Shown here: positions 19,073-22,236 of the stretch, in pieces
How the letters are laid out: each line of letters starts with the position of its first letter
Position numbering within the stretch: position 1 is the first letter of the stretch
DNA from: Polysphondylium violaceum
Taxonomy: Eukaryota; Evosea; Eumycetozoa; Dictyosteliales; Dictyosteliaceae
Reading direction: 5' to 3'
Assembly (NCBI GenBank): GCA_000277445.1
Contig: AJWJ01000401.1
Coordinates: 1-22,236, forward strand
Length of the DNA: 22,236 nucleotides
Program-made: the position numbers and the translations under genes
The notes under the pieces: generated by a model
Databases searched by the model: none
Told to the model about the DNA's origin: nothing
What the model saw: the letters and a program-made list of their open reading frames with translations, nothing else

Positions 19073-22000
19073 ATGACAACAGAATTATCAGCATTTCAAA
19101 TAAATAAAGAAAATGTATTACAATTTTTAAATGGACTGTTGGATCCAAATTTAAACAAGCAATATGAAAGTCATCTCGATGTATATTGTTTCAATCAAAA
19201 TGGATTCGGATTGACTCTTGCTCAAATTGGTATCGACACAAGTATCAATGTAGACATCAGACAATTCTCTTTTATCATCTTGAAAAAGTTTGTACAAGAA
19301 AGATGGGAGGGCAAGCAAATTCCAAGTGATGCTGAAAAGGCAGAGATTAGACATATCATCTCGCCCCTCTTAGCTGACCCTTCACCTAAAATTAGAACTG
19401 CTATTGTATGTATTGTTGTGTTGTGTAGGTATGAGTAATCTTTAGGATACTAATTGTGTCGTATAATAGGCCATGTGTATTGGTAAAATAGGTGTATACG
19501 ATTGGCCTGCTAAATGGCCTAGTTTATTAGACGATTTAATGAAGTGTATAAATAATCCAGGCAATATGAATCTGTTTAGCGGGGCTATGCGTTGCTTGGA
19601 GATTTTGTGTTGTGATGAATCTGATCATGAGAATATTGCACAAATTATGATTAGCTCATTCTCTGTGTTGAATGCTCTTCTCAAGCGAATAGATCTCGAG
19701 CCACTCGTCCACATCAAGATCACACAAGTGTTTAAAAAGATTGCCATCTACACCACAACCAATATGGACGTAAACAAGACACTCTTTAAGACCCTGTTGC
19801 CATTCATTAATGAGTGGGGCGATATATTTGCATTGCATTTGGAGGCCAAGATCGACCCCAAGTTTATCAACGAGATGTTTACCATCCAGGCCAATCTGAT
19901 TGAGACCATATCGATGCTGTACAACGACTTTCAAAGCAGTGTGTCGCCATTCATCGAGCGACTGTTCTCTTCGGTATGGGCATTGTTCAAGAGCTCCTAT
20001 CCATACTATGAGCAAATAGAGATCTTTGGCGAAGACCACACCCCCAAGACACTGGAGGAGGGCGTGTTTGGCATTGACAAGCTGGTGTCATCGTTGCTAG
20101 AGTTTCTGACACTGGTCATCAACAAGAAAAAGTATAAAGGCATCTTTGAGCCAATCATCAGAGACATTATCTATCAGGTGATCTTGTACATGAAGATGCC
20201 CAACGATTGGTTGGATCTCTGGGAAACAGACATCAATCAATTCCTCGACCAAGAAGACGACCACAGCTACAATCCCCGTGTTATCTCTGTCGAGTTGTTG
20301 ACCTCTATTCTTGCCAGCTATCCCGCTGCTCGTGGTGCAATGGTAGAGTTGGTCAAGTTTTTGTTTGTCAAGGCCTCAGAGAAACAAAATCCAAATTGGT
20401 GGAGATACCGTGAAGTCTGTCTCTTTATCCTCACCACCTACGCCAATGAATTTATCGCCATTGCTAAAAAGAACCCTCAACTCTTTGATGCCACTCAATT
20501 GCTCCAAAATCAATTGCCATTGGACTTTGCCGCCTCTGACAAACAAGAAGACGAGGAGTATACCGGTATTCTTAAGGGCAGATCACTCACCTGCGCCGGC
20601 GCCTATGGCAGAATTGTCGACAGCTCCATCTCTGTACAATACTTGAATCAAGCAGTCCAAGTCATATCCTCCTCGACCAGTCCCTTGCCATTGAAATTGG
20701 CTGCCATCAAATCCATGGGCACTCTTATTGAATCCCTTCCTCTTGAGATGGTCAATACTGGCATCCCCAAGGCAATCCAGGTGACCTGCTCCTTCCTCAG
20801 TCAACTTAGCGAAGACAGTCTGTTGTTGGTCTTGGACGCTCTTCTCTTGTTCACCAAAATCGATAGAGACATCACTGGCTCCATGGAGTCGGTCCTCACA
20901 CCCAGCCTCACCGCTGTGTGGATCAACTTTGCCAACGATCAATTGATTTGTGAAACCATCAACGACATTTTCAGAGTTATGGCCTCATGTCCCAAATCCT
21001 ATCCAGGCATCCTCAAGAACCTTTTGCCCACTCTCAACATCATTCTCTGTGCCTACGACAAAAGTCTCTATATCGGTATTGCCGACTCTACAGTCGATCT
21101 CCTCGGAATCGTTGTTAGCAAACTCGACTCGTCCATCATTGACGAATTCCTTCTCCGTCAACTCCTCGACCCCCTCCTCAACATCTTGGTGTCCATTTAC
21201 AACGATGAATCCTCGAGAAAACTTGCAAGAGCTGCTCTTCTCTCTGTCATTCCATTCATCTATAAACTCTCGACCCAAGTCCTCGTTGAATACAAGCCAG
21301 TGCTCGAAAACAAGACCCTTCCACCCCAATCTTCGCTCGCCGACTGCTTGTTTTTCATTTTCCAATCCTACATTGTCCAAAGTGAATTAATCTCTGGAAA
21401 CGCTATCCCCATTCTCAAGGCCCTCATCTCTAAACACACATCCATCATCAACAACCACTTGGCCAACATTAATAACCTTTTAATCGACCGTTTGGCAAAT
21501 TGCAAGCTCTCCACCACCAAAGAAGCCCTTTGCGTCGTATTTGCTCGTCTCTTTTTAATCTACAAGCAAAACGCCCTCGACTATTTGTTCACTGTCCCCA
21601 GTCCAGACCCCGAGTTTGCTAGTGCCCTAGAGTTTATCCTCAGCGAGTGGAACAAGTCTCACCCAGACATCCAAACCTACCTCGACACCAACATCAGTCT
21701 GTTGGCCCTAGTTTCCCTCTTTGACTACTCCACCGACAAAAGATTCCAATCGATACAAGTGCACTCTACTCCAATTACAAACGAAAAGTCCTCGAGAAAT
21801 ATAAACAAAAAACTCAAAGAAAAGTGGACCAAGTGTAATTTATATGAAAAGGCAACTGTAAATATCTATGAATCATACAAACTCATGTTACTCGACGAAA
21901 AAGAAGCCGAGGCTGAAAGAAAGAAAAAAGAATCGGCCGCCAATGGTGAATACGACGACGATCTCTATGAAGAAGTTGAAGTTGAAGAAGAGGAAGAGGA

Positions 22001-22236
22001 AGAAGAGGAATATATTCCAGAAGAACAAGGTGAAGGCTTTGCTCCTGCTGCAGAATATCAGCATATTCTTGACTCTATTGATTTTACAAATAATGAAAAT
22101 GATGACGACACTGATAATTTCGAAGTTGATACTGATATTTTGGAAATATTTGATAAAGAAGATCAATATTATAATGTTAAGTTAAGAGTAAGTATTATTA
22201 TCATTATTTTTTATTCATCCAATATTTGTGTTTTTG
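19073..22236 (+). CDS. ipo9: Importin-9 (karyopherin beta), partial at 3' end
   Basis: Exon 1 (19073-19405) and exon 2 (19470-22187) are joined across a 64-nt phase-0 intron (GTATGT...AATAG with TACTAAT), giving 1017 residues so far. A GTAAGT at 22188 follows AGA, so the window ends inside a second intron and the last exon is missing; human IPO9 has 1041 residues. The N-terminal importin-beta domain includes DIRQFSFIILKKFVQERW (human IRQLASVILKQYVETHW), then YDWPAKWPSLLDDLM and NLFSGAMRCLEIL, as in IPO9. Further matches are IIYQVILYMKM, INQFLDQEDDHSYNPR and NPNWWRYREVCLFIL. An acidic stretch near the C-terminus (DDDLYEEVEVEEEEEEEEE, ~970-990) is also an IPO9 trait. Importin-9 carries histones H2A-H2B, actin and ribosomal proteins into the nucleus with Ran control. 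Codons in 19850-21750 are clearly GC-richer than at either end. Confidence 0.92.

Noticed and set aside
20583-21380. Minus-strand frames opposite importin-9
   Set aside because: They are antisense to continuous importin-9 coding sequence with clear family matches and show no motifs of their own.
1-22236. Mobile elements, tRNA/rRNA genes and CRISPR arrays
   Set aside because: I saw no transposase, reverse transcriptase, long terminal repeats, tRNA-like arms or spaced direct repeats. The only large repeat is the FNIP gene pair.

Overview
The window looks like nuclear DNA of a dictyostelid social amoeba. Non-coding DNA is very AT-rich. Introns are short, mostly 55-95 nt, with GTAAGT or GTATGT donors and visible TACTAAC/TACTAAT branch-like motifs. 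There are FNIP-repeat proteins, long Asn, Thr and Ser homopolymer tracts, and homopolymer A/T runs in promoters. The species cannot be fixed from the sequence alone. Codon use is less AT-extreme than I would expect for Dictyostelium discoideum, and two genes have clearly GC-richer interiors.

Layout, left to right. (1) 366-1188, plus: a secreted ependymin-like protein in three exons. (2) 1429-4173 and 4328-7115, plus: two tandem FNIP-repeat genes, each two exons, that share promoter, intron position and long near-identical patches. (3) 7252-8107, minus: the ribosomal stalk protein P1, with a 517-nt intron after codon 7. (4) 8403-9168, plus: an Mpv17/PMP22-family membrane protein whose intron reads best as GC-AG. 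(5) 9297-11691, minus: a RING-type ubiquitin ligase resembling plant DA2 and yeast Sip5, with a long low-complexity tail. (6) 12372-17763, minus: condensin II subunit D3 (NCAPD3-like), four exons, 1725 aa in my model. (7) 18007-18804, minus: dynactin subunit 5 (p25), four exons. (8) 19073 to the window end, plus: importin-9, cut by the right edge at an intron donor.

These are mostly unrelated housekeeping genes packed tightly, often with 100-300 bp between them. Two pairs are divergent (P1/Mpv17 and dynactin p25/importin-9) and two are convergent (FNIP/P1 and Mpv17/DA2-like). I see no operon-like system, no transposon, no tRNA or rRNA gene and no CRISPR array.

The points most worth a second look are: the FNIP pair, which looks like a fusion and has a gene-conversion mosaic; the end of the condensin D3 gene, where an apparent poly-Asn C-terminus is better read as an intronic AAC repeat; the GC-AG intron in the Mpv17 gene; a stop-free 69-nt intron in dynactin p25; and conserved or palindromic promoter elements. 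All exon boundaries were read by eye from splice signals, frame and remembered family sequences; no search was run.
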